Below, one piece after another: positions 39,952-48,913 of a stretch of 64,000 bases of DNA. The translations under genes and the position numbers were made by a program. Every line of letters starts with the position of its first letter. The stretch's first letter is position 1. The notes beneath the pieces were generated by a model, which was not told the origin of the DNA, did not search any database, and saw only the letters and a list, made by a program, of their open reading frames with translations. The stretch lies in the IMG/VR virus record IMGVR_UViG_3300010430_000003, positions 146,327 to 210,326 of that record; one strand, 5' to 3'. Source of the stretch: a virus.

Positions 39952-41180
39952 AGAAACGAGTTCTAATAAGAGGGCCTCTGCTCTCTCAATCAGGTTATGG
40001 AGAGCAGGCAAGATATTTATATGATGCTTTAAAAGAATTTGATGATGTTGATTTGTTTGTTGAGAATACCAACTGGGGTTCGACTTCTTGGATTTCCGAT
40101 CAGCAGATTGAAGCATATATCAAGAAAACACAACATTATACAAACACCGGTGGCACATTTGATTTATTTGTGCAAGTTTCTATTCCAAATGAGATTGTAA
40201 AAAAGGCACCAATTAATATTCTATATACTGCCGGAATCGAAACTACAAAGATTGCTCCTGAGTGGCTTGAGAAAGTTAATGAAATTGACAAAGTTATTGT
40301 CGTGTCTGAGCATGCCAAATGGGGTTTTGATAACACAGAATATAAGATGCTTGAAAAAGAAAGCAATCGAGAGCTTGGAATGCTTCAATGCAATGTCCCT
40401 GTTGAAGTTCAAAACTATCCATGGCCCGGTCCAATTAAGTCAAAAAAGGTTGATTTGAAACTTGATTATGATTTCAATTTTCTATGTGTTGGGCAATGGA
40501 GTCCGAGAAAGAATCTTGGTGCGCTCATTTCATGGTTTATGGATGAGTTCAATGATGAAGAGGTTGGTCTTGTTTTAAAGACAAGCACACGGAAGCAATG
40601 TATTCTTGATAGAAATTATACCGAAAAGAAACTTCATAACTTGATTAAGAAGCATACAAACGATGAAACAAAATGTAAGGTTTATCTTCTTCATGGAAAT
40701 ATGACTCGTGCAGAAATGTATGGTTTATATAAACATAAAAAGATCAAAGCTCTTGTTTCAACTGCTCATGGTGAAGGTGCCGGATTGCCAATTTTCGAAG
40801 CAGCGCAAGCACAACTCCCAGTTATCGCCCCTGCATGGTCTGGTTATCTTGACTTCATGACTCATGAAGAGGAGGTTTTCTTTAAAGAGGTTGAATACGA
40901 GGTGAATTATGTGCAGCCTGAAGCCGTCTGGAAGGGCATCATTTTGCAAGATGCCATGTGGTGCTACCCTGATGAAGAGTCAACCAAGAAAGCCATGAGA
41001 GAGCTTTACAGTGACTCTAGTGAAGCTGAGGGAAAGGCAAAAGAATTAAAGAAAATTCTTCGAACAAAATTTGCCAAGAAGAAAATGTATCAGGAATTCT
41101 ATGATAAGACTGTTGGGATTCTTGAAGTTTCTAATGATGAGATTGAAGAGTGGTTGAATGATATTCAACTCTATGATTAA
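39948..41180 (+). CDS. GT4-type glycosyltransferase (410 aa)
   Basis: GT-B enzyme. N-terminal IRGPLLSQSGYGEQARYLYD binds the acceptor side, as in many phage GT4 proteins. VGQWSPRKNLGALI and TAHGEGAGLPIFEAAQAQLP (near residue 270) form the donor-binding half. Paired with the previous gene, so the two may add successive sugars. Substrate unknown. Confidence 0.85.
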   Translation: MKKRVLIRGPLLSQSGYGEQARYLYDALKEFDDVDLFVENTNWGSTSWISDQQIEAYIKKTQHYTNTGGTFDLFVQVSIPNEIVKKAPINILYTAGIETTKIAPEWLEKVNEIDKVIVVSEHAKWGFDNTEYKMLEKESNRELGMLQCNVPVEVQNYPWPGPIKSKKVDLKLDYDFNFLCVGQWSPRKNLGALISWFMDEFNDEEVGLVLKTSTRKQCILDRNYTEKKLHNLIKKHTNDETKCKVYLLHGNMTRAEMYGLYKHKKIKALVSTAHGEGAGLPIFEAAQAQLPVIAPAWSGYLDFMTHEEEVFFKEVEYEVNYVQPEAVWKGIILQDAMWCYPDEESTKKAMRELYSDSSEAEGKAKELKKILRTKFAKKKMYQEFYDKTVGILEVSNDEIEEWLNDIQLYD

Positions 41181-41191
41181 GGAGATTTATA

Positions 41192-41485
41192 ATGAGTGAC
41201 GGAGATTGCATACACACATCCTCTTATGGTTATTGCCAACATAAAGATTGTACACATTATGGAATTCAGTGGTCAACAGGAACAACTTCAAACAATTGGC
41301 CTTTGACAATGGATAGTTCATATCTATATCCGTTTTATAATCCATATTATACGACCTTTAACTATAATGGAGTTCCAAATGAAATTGCAGATATGATTCA
41401 AAGAGTGGGAACAGAAAAAGTTAAACACTTTCTTGAGAAAGAACTTGAGAAGATTCAAAAAGAAATAGAGGAAGAAGATGAGTGA
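41192..41485 (+). CDS. Cys/His-rich hypothetical protein (97 aa)
   Basis: No recognised family. The N-terminus CIHTSSYGYCQHKDCTHYG has Cys/His spacing that could bind a metal. Tyr-rich middle, then an acidic helix. RBS AAGGAG upstream. Overlaps the next gene by 8 bases. Confidence 0.6.
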   Translation: MSDGDCIHTSSYGYCQHKDCTHYGIQWSTGTTSNNWPLTMDSSYLYPFYNPYYTTFNYNGVPNEIADMIQRVGTEKVKHFLEKELEKIQKEIEEEDE

Positions 41486-41882
41486 GCATGCTATAAATAA
41501 CGTATTACAGATTTTCACGACAAATCAGGAAGGTGTTGTTGCAATGACAACTTTTGATGGTGGAGAAACTTCTGAAGAATTCATGAAGAATTATGATTAT
41601 TCTCTCAAGAAACTTATTACGGTTGGAGAATTTGAAGTTTTAAAAGAAAACAAAGAAACATATTTACCACACGCAGTTTTTGGTCGAAGCAAAACTCCTG
41701 AAGTTTGGGAACCTTTTGTTGAGAAGGATTTGGAGCATTACAGCAATACAAAGATTGATCGTACTTATGTGATTGTGAGATGTTTCGAGAAGACTGACGA
41801 AGAAAAGTATCTTCCCATTCATGTTGACGTTGAAGATCATATTAAAATGCCTCAAATGGTTAAACATATTGAAGACTCATGA
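41478..41882 (+). CDS. Hypothetical protein (134 aa)
   Basis: No recognised family; acidic and soluble. ATGA-coupled to the glycosyltransferase downstream, so it is expressed with the glycan enzymes. Confidence 0.6.
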   Translation: MSEHAINNVLQIFTTNQEGVVAMTTFDGGETSEEFMKNYDYSLKKLITVGEFEVLKENKETYLPHAVFGRSKTPEVWEPFVEKDLEHYSNTKIDRTYVIVRCFEKTDEEKYLPIHVDVEDHIKMPQMVKHIEDS

Positions 41883-42724
41883 AACTTTTATATATAGCTG
41901 ACTTCTTTTATCCTGAATCATTGGGGGGTGCCGAACAGTCTGATTTTGAACTTTTGAACATTCTTGCTGATGAAGGTTTTTTGATCAATAAAATTCGTTC
42001 AACAGATTTATCAGAAGAACAAGTTGAAAAGCACAAAGACGAACTTTGGTTTATCTCGAATTTTATGGGTTTGAGAAAGGTGGTAAAAGATTCAATTGTT
42101 GAATTGGTCAAGGATTATGTTATTGTCGAACATGACCACAAGTATCTCTATCACCGAGATCCCTCACCCCATCCAGATTATACTGCTCCCAAGCATGAAT
42201 TAGTTAATGTTGAATTATATCAGGGTGCAAAATATATTATAGTTCAGTCGAACCTTCATGACGAGATCATTCACAAAAATCTTGACAATATAACAACATA
42301 TAAGGTTGGTGGAAATCTTTGGACAGATGAATTACTGGAAAAAATAAAATCTCTGCCACCACCCCCCGATAATGGTGTAGCTTCCATTATGGTATCTGGC
42401 ATTGATCACAAGAATACCAAAGGCGCAGTTAGATATTGTCAGCACAAAGATATCGATTATGAATTGATAAGTCCTTGTGCTCCTGAATTGTTTTTTGAGA
42501 TGATTTCCAAAAATGAATATTTCTTGTTTTTGCCACAATGTGTTGAGACTCTTTCAAGGATTGTTGTCGAGGCAAAGATGCTTGGAGTTAAGGTTATAAC
42601 CAACAATAAGATTGGAGCGGCCTCTGAATCTTGGTTTAAAGAACTTCGCGGTGATGATTTGATTGACTATATGATGAATGATAAAAAGGAGGAGATTCGT
42701 GAATTCATCAGAGAGTTATATTAA
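41879..42724 (+). CDS. GT4-type glycosyltransferase (281 aa)
   Basis: Shorter GT-B enzyme. N-terminal LLYIADFFYPESLGGAEQSD is the typical first strand and loop of GT4 proteins. The donor-site segment PQCVETLSRIVVEAKMLG near residue 219 has the E-x7-E pattern. At 281 residues it is compact for the class. An MNIN-family gene starts inside its 3' end. Confidence 0.8.
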   Translation: MKLLYIADFFYPESLGGAEQSDFELLNILADEGFLINKIRSTDLSEEQVEKHKDELWFISNFMGLRKVVKDSIVELVKDYVIVEHDHKYLYHRDPSPHPDYTAPKHELVNVELYQGAKYIIVQSNLHDEIIHKNLDNITTYKVGGNLWTDELLEKIKSLPPPPDNGVASIMVSGIDHKNTKGAVRYCQHKDIDYELISPCAPELFFEMISKNEYFLFLPQCVETLSRIVVEAKMLGVKVITNNKIGAASESWFKELRGDDLIDYMMNDKKEEIREFIRELY

Positions 42725-42965
42725 TCTTTTTTTAATGAATAAGCTTTATAGTTGTTTTTCACGGAGTACAACATATGAACAAGTTCATTTCATAAGTATG
42801 AATGGCTGTCCCCATCTACTTGGGGTTCTCCCGAATCTTTACGCACGCCTTAGAGATTACGGAGTGAAGATAAAATCCTCTTTTGCTCTTTTAAATATGA
42901 AAGGAAGTAATCTTCCACGGCATATTCAAAAATTCAAGGAAGAAATGAGGAGTTTATGTGATTAA
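42699..42965 (+). CDS. MNIN-family small protein, GTG start (88 aa)
   Basis: Function unknown. GTG at 42699 behind a strong AAGGAGGAG site. N-terminus VNSSESYINLFLMNKLYS. It overlaps the preceding glycosyltransferase by 26 bases. One of two family genes placed between glycosyltransferases here. Confidence 0.7.
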   Translation: MNSSESYINLFLMNKLYSCFSRSTTYEQVHFISMNGCPHLLGVLPNLYARLRDYGVKIKSSFALLNMKGSNLPRHIQKFKEEMRSLCD

Positions 42966-43203
42966 CAATCTCGTTCGGAAAAAGATTTATTGGGAATTTA
43001 AATATGAAATGGCTCTTTTCCCAAGATTATCGGGGCCAATCCTTACAATACAAAATCAAACAGTTAAATATAGATTTCAAACGTATAATATGAAAAAATC
43101 CCTTCCTTGGCCTGTGGTAAAGTTTCGATATTTATGTTTAAGTAAAGAGTTTTTAAATGAAAATAATTATAGTAGCTCCAAAATTCTACGCAAGAAATAT
43201 TGA
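42958..43203 (+). CDS. MNIN-family small protein, GTG start (81 aa)
   Basis: Function unknown. GTG at 42958 overlaps the previous stop. N-terminus VINNLVRKKIYWEFKYE; basic overall. Its 3' end overlaps the next glycosyltransferase by 47 bases. Confidence 0.65.
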   Translation: MINNLVRKKIYWEFKYEMALFPRLSGPILTIQNQTVKYRFQTYNMKKSLPWPVVKFRYLCLSKEFLNENNYSSSKILRKKY

Positions 43204-44059
43204 TATTTCTTATTGGAACTTTTACTTCCCATTAAAAGATTTAGGGCATGATGTGTTGTTCTATGACACCTCTGTATATGGCAAAGAAGAAAGGTTTGAT
43301 AAGGTTTTCGAATCATTCAAACCTGATTTGATTTTCTGCTTACCAACTGGTGACAACAATATCTGCTCGTATGAACCATTTGAAGAAATCAGGAAAATTA
43401 CTGAAAGTGGTGTGTGCAATACTCTTGCATGGTTTTCCGATGATGTTTGGAGACATGAATGGTCAACAGAACTTTGTCATAACTTCAAGTGGTGCTCAAC
43501 AACAGAGCCACGAATGATTCAATCATATAAGGACGCGGGTTATGAGAACATTGTAGGCTGTCAGTGGCATTCAAATCCCGATTTCTATTCAGTGTATAAC
43601 GATGTTGCAAAGCTTTTTGATGTTACATTTGTTGGGTCAATTTATGGTGATAGAGAAGAGTCATTAAAATTTCTCCATGATAATGGAGTTACAGTCCAAA
43701 TGTTCACTGGTTTAACTTTTGAAGAGATGGTTAAGACCATGGCAGCCTCAAGAATATGTATTTCATTTATGAGAAACCCAAATGCTGATAATGGAATCCA
43801 AATGAAGGCTCGTCCCTTTGAAATTATTGCAACAAATACATGCTTGTTATGTGAAGAAAATGATGATATGGAAAACTACCTTGTGAAAAATAAGGAATAC
43901 ATTTCTTTTGAAAATAAAGAGCATCTCCTAATTCTGATTCAGAAAATTCTTGAAAAGCCGCAGTACATCATTAAAATAGCGGACAGTGCGACGAAGAGGT
44001 ATCAAGAAGAGCACACAAGCCAACTGCGCTTGAAGAAGTTACTTGAGGATATATTTTGA
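43157..44059 (+). CDS. CgeB-like glycosyltransferase (300 aa)
   Basis: Resembles the CgeB/Glyco_trans_1_2 group. N-terminal KIIIVAPKFYARNIDISYW, central DVTFVGSIYGDREESLKFL (about 148-166), and C-terminal RPFEIIATNTCLLCEENDDM (about 218-237) with the E of the donor site. Sugar and acceptor unknown. Confidence 0.75.
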   Translation: MKIIIVAPKFYARNIDISYWNFYFPLKDLGHDVLFYDTSVYGKEERFDKVFESFKPDLIFCLPTGDNNICSYEPFEEIRKITESGVCNTLAWFSDDVWRHEWSTELCHNFKWCSTTEPRMIQSYKDAGYENIVGCQWHSNPDFYSVYNDVAKLFDVTFVGSIYGDREESLKFLHDNGVTVQMFTGLTFEEMVKTMAASRICISFMRNPNADNGIQMKARPFEIIATNTCLLCEENDDMENYLVKNKEYISFENKEHLLILIQKILEKPQYIIKIADSATKRYQEEHTSQLRLKKLLEDIF

Positions 44060-44262
44060 ACGATAGTTTTGCGTTCTCAAAACTGTATCAAATAAAATTT
44101 TGTATGGAAACATTTGAGTTTATTTTGGGAACAAGAACAAGTATTTCTGTTTTCCCAATCTATCAAAGAAGAAGGTCGGTTTCTGAGAAACCTTCCCTGT
44201 CTGAGATCATGCTCTTTAAAAGGGCGCTAGAAAATGTGGAGTTTGTTTGTGACGAAGATTAA
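44056..44262 (+). CDS. MNIN-family-like small protein, TTG start (68 aa)
   Basis: Function unknown. TTG at 44056 overlaps the previous stop (TTGA). N-terminus LNDSFAFSKLYQIKFCME is a loose version of the motif. Basic middle (YQRRRSVSEK). Confidence 0.55.
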   Translation: MNDSFAFSKLYQIKFCMETFEFILGTRTSISVFPIYQRRRSVSEKPSLSEIMLFKRALENVEFVCDED

Positions 44263-44680
44263 GGGAATCATTATAGAATGTAGGTTTGAATATGAAAATG
44301 ATTATGAATCTTATTATTCACACCCAAATGGAATTTCTTCTCTGAAAGAAATCATTGAATTCAATACTTTGGATGAATTTGAAAAGGTAGAGTTCGCTCT
44401 TCGTAATCATGGTCCCAAAGAAGATGGTTGGCCAAAATATAAGTTACTTAAGGTTGTTGATTCAACTGAAGAATCAATGAAGGATATTATTAATAAGGCA
44501 GTTGCCAAATATGAAAAGCAAAAGAAAACAGACGCCGCCCGCAAAAAGAAAGCGGCTGCCAATCGCAAGAAGAAAGCAGAAGAAAAGAAAAAGAAAGAAA
44601 TGCTGAAAAAGGCTATGGAAAGTCTCTCCCCTGAAGAGATCGAAAAGATGCTGAAAGACACGCCAATGGCAAAAGGATAA
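44234..44680 (+). CDS. Protein with Lys/Ala-rich helical region (148 aa)
   Basis: No recognised family for the N-terminal 90 residues. Residues about 95-130 are an alanine/lysine helix (RKKKAAANRKKKAEEKKKKE) likely to bind nucleic acid or acidic surfaces. The C-terminal LSPEEIEKMLKDTP resembles a short interaction motif. Confidence 0.6.
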   Translation: MWSLFVTKIKGIIIECRFEYENDYESYYSHPNGISSLKEIIEFNTLDEFEKVEFALRNHGPKEDGWPKYKLLKVVDSTEESMKDIINKAVAKYEKQKKTDAARKKKAAANRKKKAEEKKKKEMLKKAMESLSPEEIEKMLKDTPMAKG

Positions 44681-44683
44681 TTA

Positions 44684-45772
44684 ATGATTAATGCAATTGT
44701 AGGCTTGCAGTATGGTGATGAGGGTAAGGCAAAAATCTTTCACTCTCTACTGGAAGATTCTAAGCATAAAGAAAAATACGCCATCCGGTGGAATGGCGGT
44801 CCAAATGCAGGCCATACCGTATGGAAAGATGGCAAAAAATGCGTTTTCCACCAAGTCCCAAGTGGAGTTATTGTAAATGACTGTATCTCTATTATTGCTC
44901 GCGGGTGCGCTTTTGATCCTGACCAATATGAACGAGAAATGAATGAATTTGGTGGTGAGTGTTTAATTGATAAAAAATGCCCTGTGATTTTGCCAATGTT
45001 TGTTGAGAGGGATAAGCAATTTTATCAAAAAGGAATTGGAACCACCGCAAAAGGAATTGGACCAACTTTTTCATCATTCATTGCACGCGATGCTTTGCTT
45101 GTTGAAGATTTGTTGGATCATGAAAAGACATTGGGAAAACTTAAGAGATTAAGTTATCTCTTGCACTCATCACCTGATGAGGATTTAGAAACTCTTGCTA
45201 CAAAACTCCATCTTTTTGCTGTACGCAATGCTGATAGATTTATTGATGCAAAAACTTTAATCCATAATTTGATCAAAAGACATGAGGACAAATATATTTC
45301 TTTTGAAGGCTCGCAAGGATATTCCTTGGATCCATTCCTTGGAGATTATCCATTTGTGACCTCATCCGGCACCAACGTGTCATATCTTATGTGGTCCCTC
45401 GGACTGTCCAGAAAAACCCCAATGGAAGTCATTGGAGTAATGAAGCCATATGTAACGTATGTTGGAACTCGCAACTGGCCTGATGAATATGATCGTGAAA
45501 GGAGTGAAAAGATTCGAGAACTTGGTTCTGAATATGGTGCAACTACAGGAAGACCTCGCCGAATTGGCATGGTCAATTATGATGAGTTGAACGAAGCATT
45601 AACTGCGAATGGTGTGGATAAGATTGCTCTTACAAAAACCGATTTAATGGAAGAGGCAGTCGGGGAGAAGTTAATTGATTTTGAGGATGACATCTTTGAA
45701 AGAACAGGTGTGAACGTGACCATTGTATCAAATGGACCCGGAAGTGAAGATTGGTTTCAATATTTTAATTAA
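44684..45772 (+). CDS. purA: Adenylosuccinate synthetase, compact phage form (362 aa)
   Basis: Predicted to join IMP and aspartate using GTP, the first step from IMP to AMP. The P-loop-like GLQYGDEGKAK is at residues 7-17, with the catalytic Asp retained. NGGPNAGHTV, GIGTTAKGIGPTF, FEGSQGYSLD, TGRPRRIGM and LTKTDL follow in the order known for PurA. It is about 70 residues shorter than bacterial PurA. The retained Asp argues against PurZ, the diaminopurine enzyme, where Ser replaces it. No other diaminopurine genes are seen nearby. Confidence 0.85.
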   Translation: MINAIVGLQYGDEGKAKIFHSLLEDSKHKEKYAIRWNGGPNAGHTVWKDGKKCVFHQVPSGVIVNDCISIIARGCAFDPDQYEREMNEFGGECLIDKKCPVILPMFVERDKQFYQKGIGTTAKGIGPTFSSFIARDALLVEDLLDHEKTLGKLKRLSYLLHSSPDEDLETLATKLHLFAVRNADRFIDAKTLIHNLIKRHEDKYISFEGSQGYSLDPFLGDYPFVTSSGTNVSYLMWSLGLSRKTPMEVIGVMKPYVTYVGTRNWPDEYDRERSEKIRELGSEYGATTGRPRRIGMVNYDELNEALTANGVDKIALTKTDLMEEAVGEKLIDFEDDIFERTGVNVTIVSNGPGSEDWFQYFN

Positions 45773-46036
45773 ATGCAGCTAAAGCCAATTAATATGTGGA
45801 GTTTTTTTAATACTGCTCAAGACACAAGACTGACAGGAATTTTAATGTCAGGACATTCAGTTATTACAACTGATATTTCTTTTATATGGGGTCGATTTGT
45901 GCAGACAAGGAATTCTGTATATTTTTTGGAAGAAGTGGACCCAACATATTTATCAATTCTAGATTTACCTAAAAATTGTGAAGACATAAGGGTAATCTGC
46001 GCCGCCATTACTAACCCCAAATTTGAAATCTTATGA
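45773..46036 (+). CDS. MNIN-family-like protein (87 aa)
   Basis: Function unknown. Starts right after the purA stop; N-terminus MQLKPINMWSFFNTAQ is only loosely like the motif. ATGA overlap with a clear family member downstream supports assignment to the same system. Confidence 0.5.
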   Translation: MQLKPINMWSFFNTAQDTRLTGILMSGHSVITTDISFIWGRFVQTRNSVYFLEEVDPTYLSILDLPKNCEDIRVICAAITNPKFEIL

Positions 46037-46263
46037 ATTCATCCCTTATAAACGAAAATATTGCCCTTTGTTTGATTGATTCTAATTTTCAAGATATTAA
46101 GGATCCAGCTTACCGTTACCCTAACATACATTACGTTCGAAATGTTCCTCGCAGCTCAAAAGCTAATCCTTCTTGGATGCGAGCAAGAGGTGTTTTGTCG
46201 ACATGGGCTAGATGGTATTTGAATGAAGATGATAGTTCTCTTCTTAAAAGAGGAAAGATATGA
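46033..46263 (+). CDS. MNIN-family small protein (76 aa)
   Basis: Function unknown. MNSSLINENIALCLIDSN start (I-N-x-x-IA core); Tyr/Arg/Trp-rich body with WARWYLNEDD. ATGA overlaps on both sides link it to the next glycosyltransferase. Confidence 0.7.
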   Translation: MNSSLINENIALCLIDSNFQDIKDPAYRYPNIHYVRNVPRSSKANPSWMRARGVLSTWARWYLNEDDSSLLKRGKI

Positions 46264-47192
46264 GAAAGATTCTGGTAAGAGATTATGGTACGCTTGTCAA
46301 TGGCGCCGGCCATCATATTTATAATGGATACGCGAATGCGTGGGAGAAATTGGGATATGAAGTGGAGCGTTGGACAAATCTAGCTAACCATAAATTGGAA
46401 GAGTATGATGTTATGATGGCGTCCGGTGATATACAGAATGTATCGGATGTTGATAGGCTTTTAACTTTTCTTGAAAGACCACGAAAAATCTATATGTTTG
46501 TATCTCCAAACTATTTCCCGCTCCCATGGGGGAAGCATTTGAATTATGTTGATAATGTTTCCAAAAATAGAAAATTGGTTAAAAAACTAAATGAATTGGA
46601 TAATATTGTTTTCTGGTCATTTTGTGATACATCTTCAAGACCGGAATTTTGGGAAGATTGGCGAGAAGTTCACTATGTGCCATTAGCATTTGATAACATT
46701 GCTTATCAATCAGAAGATTGCGAAGATTCCAACTATGAATTTGATGTTGCTTATGTTGGGGGTTGGGCAAACAATGGTTTTGATACCAAAAAGAAAATTA
46801 TGATGGAGCATTTTGCTGCTTTCAAAGACTCTGGTTTGAAATGTGGTTTTTTTATTAACAAGAACTTAACACATGAACAAGAATTAAAGATTTTAGCAAA
46901 CTCAAAGATTTGCATTAATGTTCACGATGATTATCAAAGAATCATGAAGTTGGATACCAACGAAAGAACTTGGAAGGCATTGGGATTAAATGGAATACTT
47001 ATTAGCGATAATGTGGGCTCTGTTATTCCTGATCAACCTAATATTTATCAGGTTGAATCACCGGAAGAAATGGTCAAAACGGCGCAATGGGTGATCAATG
47101 GCATGGAAGGCTTTAATCGCAATACAACGAAAGAATTTGTTCTTGAGTATGAAACTTATGTGGAAAGATGCAAACAATTAGAGAGCATTTAG
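46260..47192 (+). CDS. CgeB-like glycosyltransferase (310 aa)
   Basis: GT-B type. N-terminal KILVRDYGTLVNGAGHHIYN; central FDVAYVGGWANNGFDTKK (about 160-177); C-terminal NERTWKALGLNGILISDNVG (about 236-255) as in CgeB-like proteins. Paralog in layout of the gene at 43157. Confidence 0.75.
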   Translation: MRKILVRDYGTLVNGAGHHIYNGYANAWEKLGYEVERWTNLANHKLEEYDVMMASGDIQNVSDVDRLLTFLERPRKIYMFVSPNYFPLPWGKHLNYVDNVSKNRKLVKKLNELDNIVFWSFCDTSSRPEFWEDWREVHYVPLAFDNIAYQSEDCEDSNYEFDVAYVGGWANNGFDTKKKIMMEHFAAFKDSGLKCGFFINKNLTHEQELKILANSKICINVHDDYQRIMKLDTNERTWKALGLNGILISDNVGSVIPDQPNIYQVESPEEMVKTAQWVINGMEGFNRNTTKEFVLEYETYVERCKQLESI

Positions 47193-47479
47193 TTAAAAAA
47201 CTTAAATATTACTGTAGGTATCATTATACCAATCATACCAATCCTGGATTAATAGACAGAATTTATCTAAAAATAATGTTTAAGATTCTCTCTAAAGAAA
47301 TTGAAAGAATGATAGATGACGGAGAGAGAGTTCCTGAATCTTTTTGGAAAAGATTATATTTCTATAACGAGAAGAGCAGAAACTGTAGAATAGGTCTAGT
47401 TTTAGGATTCGCCGGCGGAATAGGTTTAGCATATTTCTGGTTTTTGTATCAAACTTATAAATTATGGACACAAACCTGA
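47168..47479 (+). CDS. Small membrane-anchored protein (103 aa)
   Basis: Basic N-terminal helix region, then one hydrophobic segment near the end (about residues 75-95, GLVLGFAGGIGLAYFWFLY), so a C-terminal tail anchor is likely. Function unknown. Overlaps the glycosyltransferase upstream by 25 bases. Confidence 0.6.
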   Translation: MQTIREHLVKKLKYYCRYHYTNHTNPGLIDRIYLKIMFKILSKEIERMIDDGERVPESFWKRLYFYNEKSRNCRIGLVLGFAGGIGLAYFWFLYQTYKLWTQT

Positions 47480-47709
47480 TGAAGAATGTAAATCAAATCA
47501 TTAGGATTTGCTTATTAGATGCAATGCCATGGCCGACGAGATCACCGCTGAATATTGATGGAGCGCTTCCATTAGTTACTGAGTGTACAAAGACTGCGAG
47601 TTTTATTTCTGGCAGTGGTTTGGATATAGTGTTGTATACGAGATATGTGCCGATTATAACGGAATATAAAAGATACTTGAAAGTGTGGTGGACACAAGGA
47701 AAACAATGA
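47479..47709 (+). CDS. MNIN-family small protein (76 aa)
   Basis: Function unknown. MKNVNQIIRICLLDAMPW start, with TGATG coupling to the upstream gene. C-terminus YKRYLKVWW. Stop overlaps the next glycosyltransferase start (ATGA). Confidence 0.7.
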   Translation: MKNVNQIIRICLLDAMPWPTRSPLNIDGALPLVTECTKTASFISGSGLDIVLYTRYVPIITEYKRYLKVWWTQGKQ

Positions 47710-48473
47710 GCAGTTTAAAGGTCAGCATTATTGTACCAATTTATAACAATAAAGATTATTATAAGAGAGCAGTCGAGTCTGCTCTTTCACAAGACTATAT
47801 GGGATTAATTGAGGTGATTGCAATTGATAATGAATCAACTGATATAGATTTTAAGTCATTGCAGCAACAATTAAAGTTTGTTGAAGAAAGACTCTGCAAA
47901 AATTCGAAAGCGCCGCGCGCCCTTGTAACAGGTCAAGTGCCAAACGTTTATAAATATTCATGGCATGAACCAACCTTTGCTGGCATGGAAACAATGAAAG
48001 GTGATATTTTCCTGTTCCTCGGATCGGATGATTATCTTTCGCAGAATTATGTTTCAAACTGTGTTCGAATATTTAACATGAATGAGAGAATCGAAGCAAT
48101 TCAAAGTCATGTGCAAAATGTTGGTGCCCGTGCTGGGGTGGAAGGATATCATTATTCAAATGTTGAAGAGTTCAAGAAAATGTGCCTTGAGAGGTGCCCT
48201 GTTAAAACACCCTCTGTCGTCTATCGTAGGCGCTTGTATGACGATGGATTGATGGAGACCCATCCTGATAAGTATTTTGGAGCAGATGATTACTGGCGCG
48301 TCTGTAACCTCGCTGACAAAGGTGTGTTGATTGTGCCAGTGCCAAAATGGCTTGGGTATAACTATAATTGGCATGATGGGATGGCTACTGTTGCTATGCA
48401 TCGTGATATGGATGCACCCAACACTATTGATAAAATGATTCAAGAAGAGTGGCGAGAAAAATGGGATCTTTGA
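47706..48473 (+). CDS. GT2-type glycosyltransferase (255 aa)
   Basis: GT-A fold inverting enzyme. VSIIVPIYNNKDYYKRAVES at about residues 5-24, EVIAIDNEST, and FLFLGSDDYLS (metal-binding D-x-D equivalent, near 100) are typical of family 2. The start at 47706 gives an ATGA overlap. Donor unknown. Confidence 0.85.
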   Translation: MSSLKVSIIVPIYNNKDYYKRAVESALSQDYMGLIEVIAIDNESTDIDFKSLQQQLKFVEERLCKNSKAPRALVTGQVPNVYKYSWHEPTFAGMETMKGDIFLFLGSDDYLSQNYVSNCVRIFNMNERIEAIQSHVQNVGARAGVEGYHYSNVEEFKKMCLERCPVKTPSVVYRRRLYDDGLMETHPDKYFGADDYWRVCNLADKGVLIVPVPKWLGYNYNWHDGMATVAMHRDMDAPNTIDKMIQEEWREKWDL

Positions 48474-48907
48474 ATTTAAAGATTTTGTTGCTATTCTTGG
48501 TAGTGCCATTTTTAAGTTGTGAATATGTAGGTCTGCCAAATTATACAGTTAGGGATCACATCAAAATCTATTGCCTTGATAACGACGAATGTCCTGATCA
48601 AAGTGAAGTAGAACAGTTTTTTGATATTGAAGAAGATATTTGGCAAGAAGAATGTAATGTGTCCATGGAAAGTGGTACTCAAAGATATAATAGACTTAAG
48701 ATTTCATTTTGGAGTCTGAGTGAATATCATCCAAATGTTCTTGGGCGTTATTTTCCTTCATGTAATTGTATTGATGTAGATTACCCAAATGAACTGTGGG
48801 TTGATGTACTTCGCCATGAGGTTGGTTTATCAGTAGCACATGCAGAGTTAGGAAACATTGGTGAAGCAGCAAAGGTTGAATGGTATCAGTGTCATCCGTT
48901 GCTATGA
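48461..48907 (+). CDS. Predicted lipoprotein with metalloprotease-like motif (148 aa)
   Basis: The signal peptide LLLFLVVPFLSC ends in a lipobox Cys near residue 21. DVLRHEVGLSVAH near 118-130 resembles an HExxH-type helix, but the second His is displaced (HEVGLSVAH), so catalytic activity is doubtful. Several Cys suggest disulfides in the periplasm. Overlaps the glycosyltransferase by 13 bases. Confidence 0.55.
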   Translation: MGSLNLKILLLFLVVPFLSCEYVGLPNYTVRDHIKIYCLDNDECPDQSEVEQFFDIEEDIWQEECNVSMESGTQRYNRLKISFWSLSEYHPNVLGRYFPSCNCIDVDYPNELWVDVLRHEVGLSVAHAELGNIGEAAKVEWYQCHPLL

Positions 48908-48913
48908 GATAAG

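Noticed and set aside
44684-45772. PurZ (diaminopurine synthesis) instead of PurA
   Set aside because: The Asp that PurZ replaces with Ser is retained, and no other diaminopurine gene was seen in the window.
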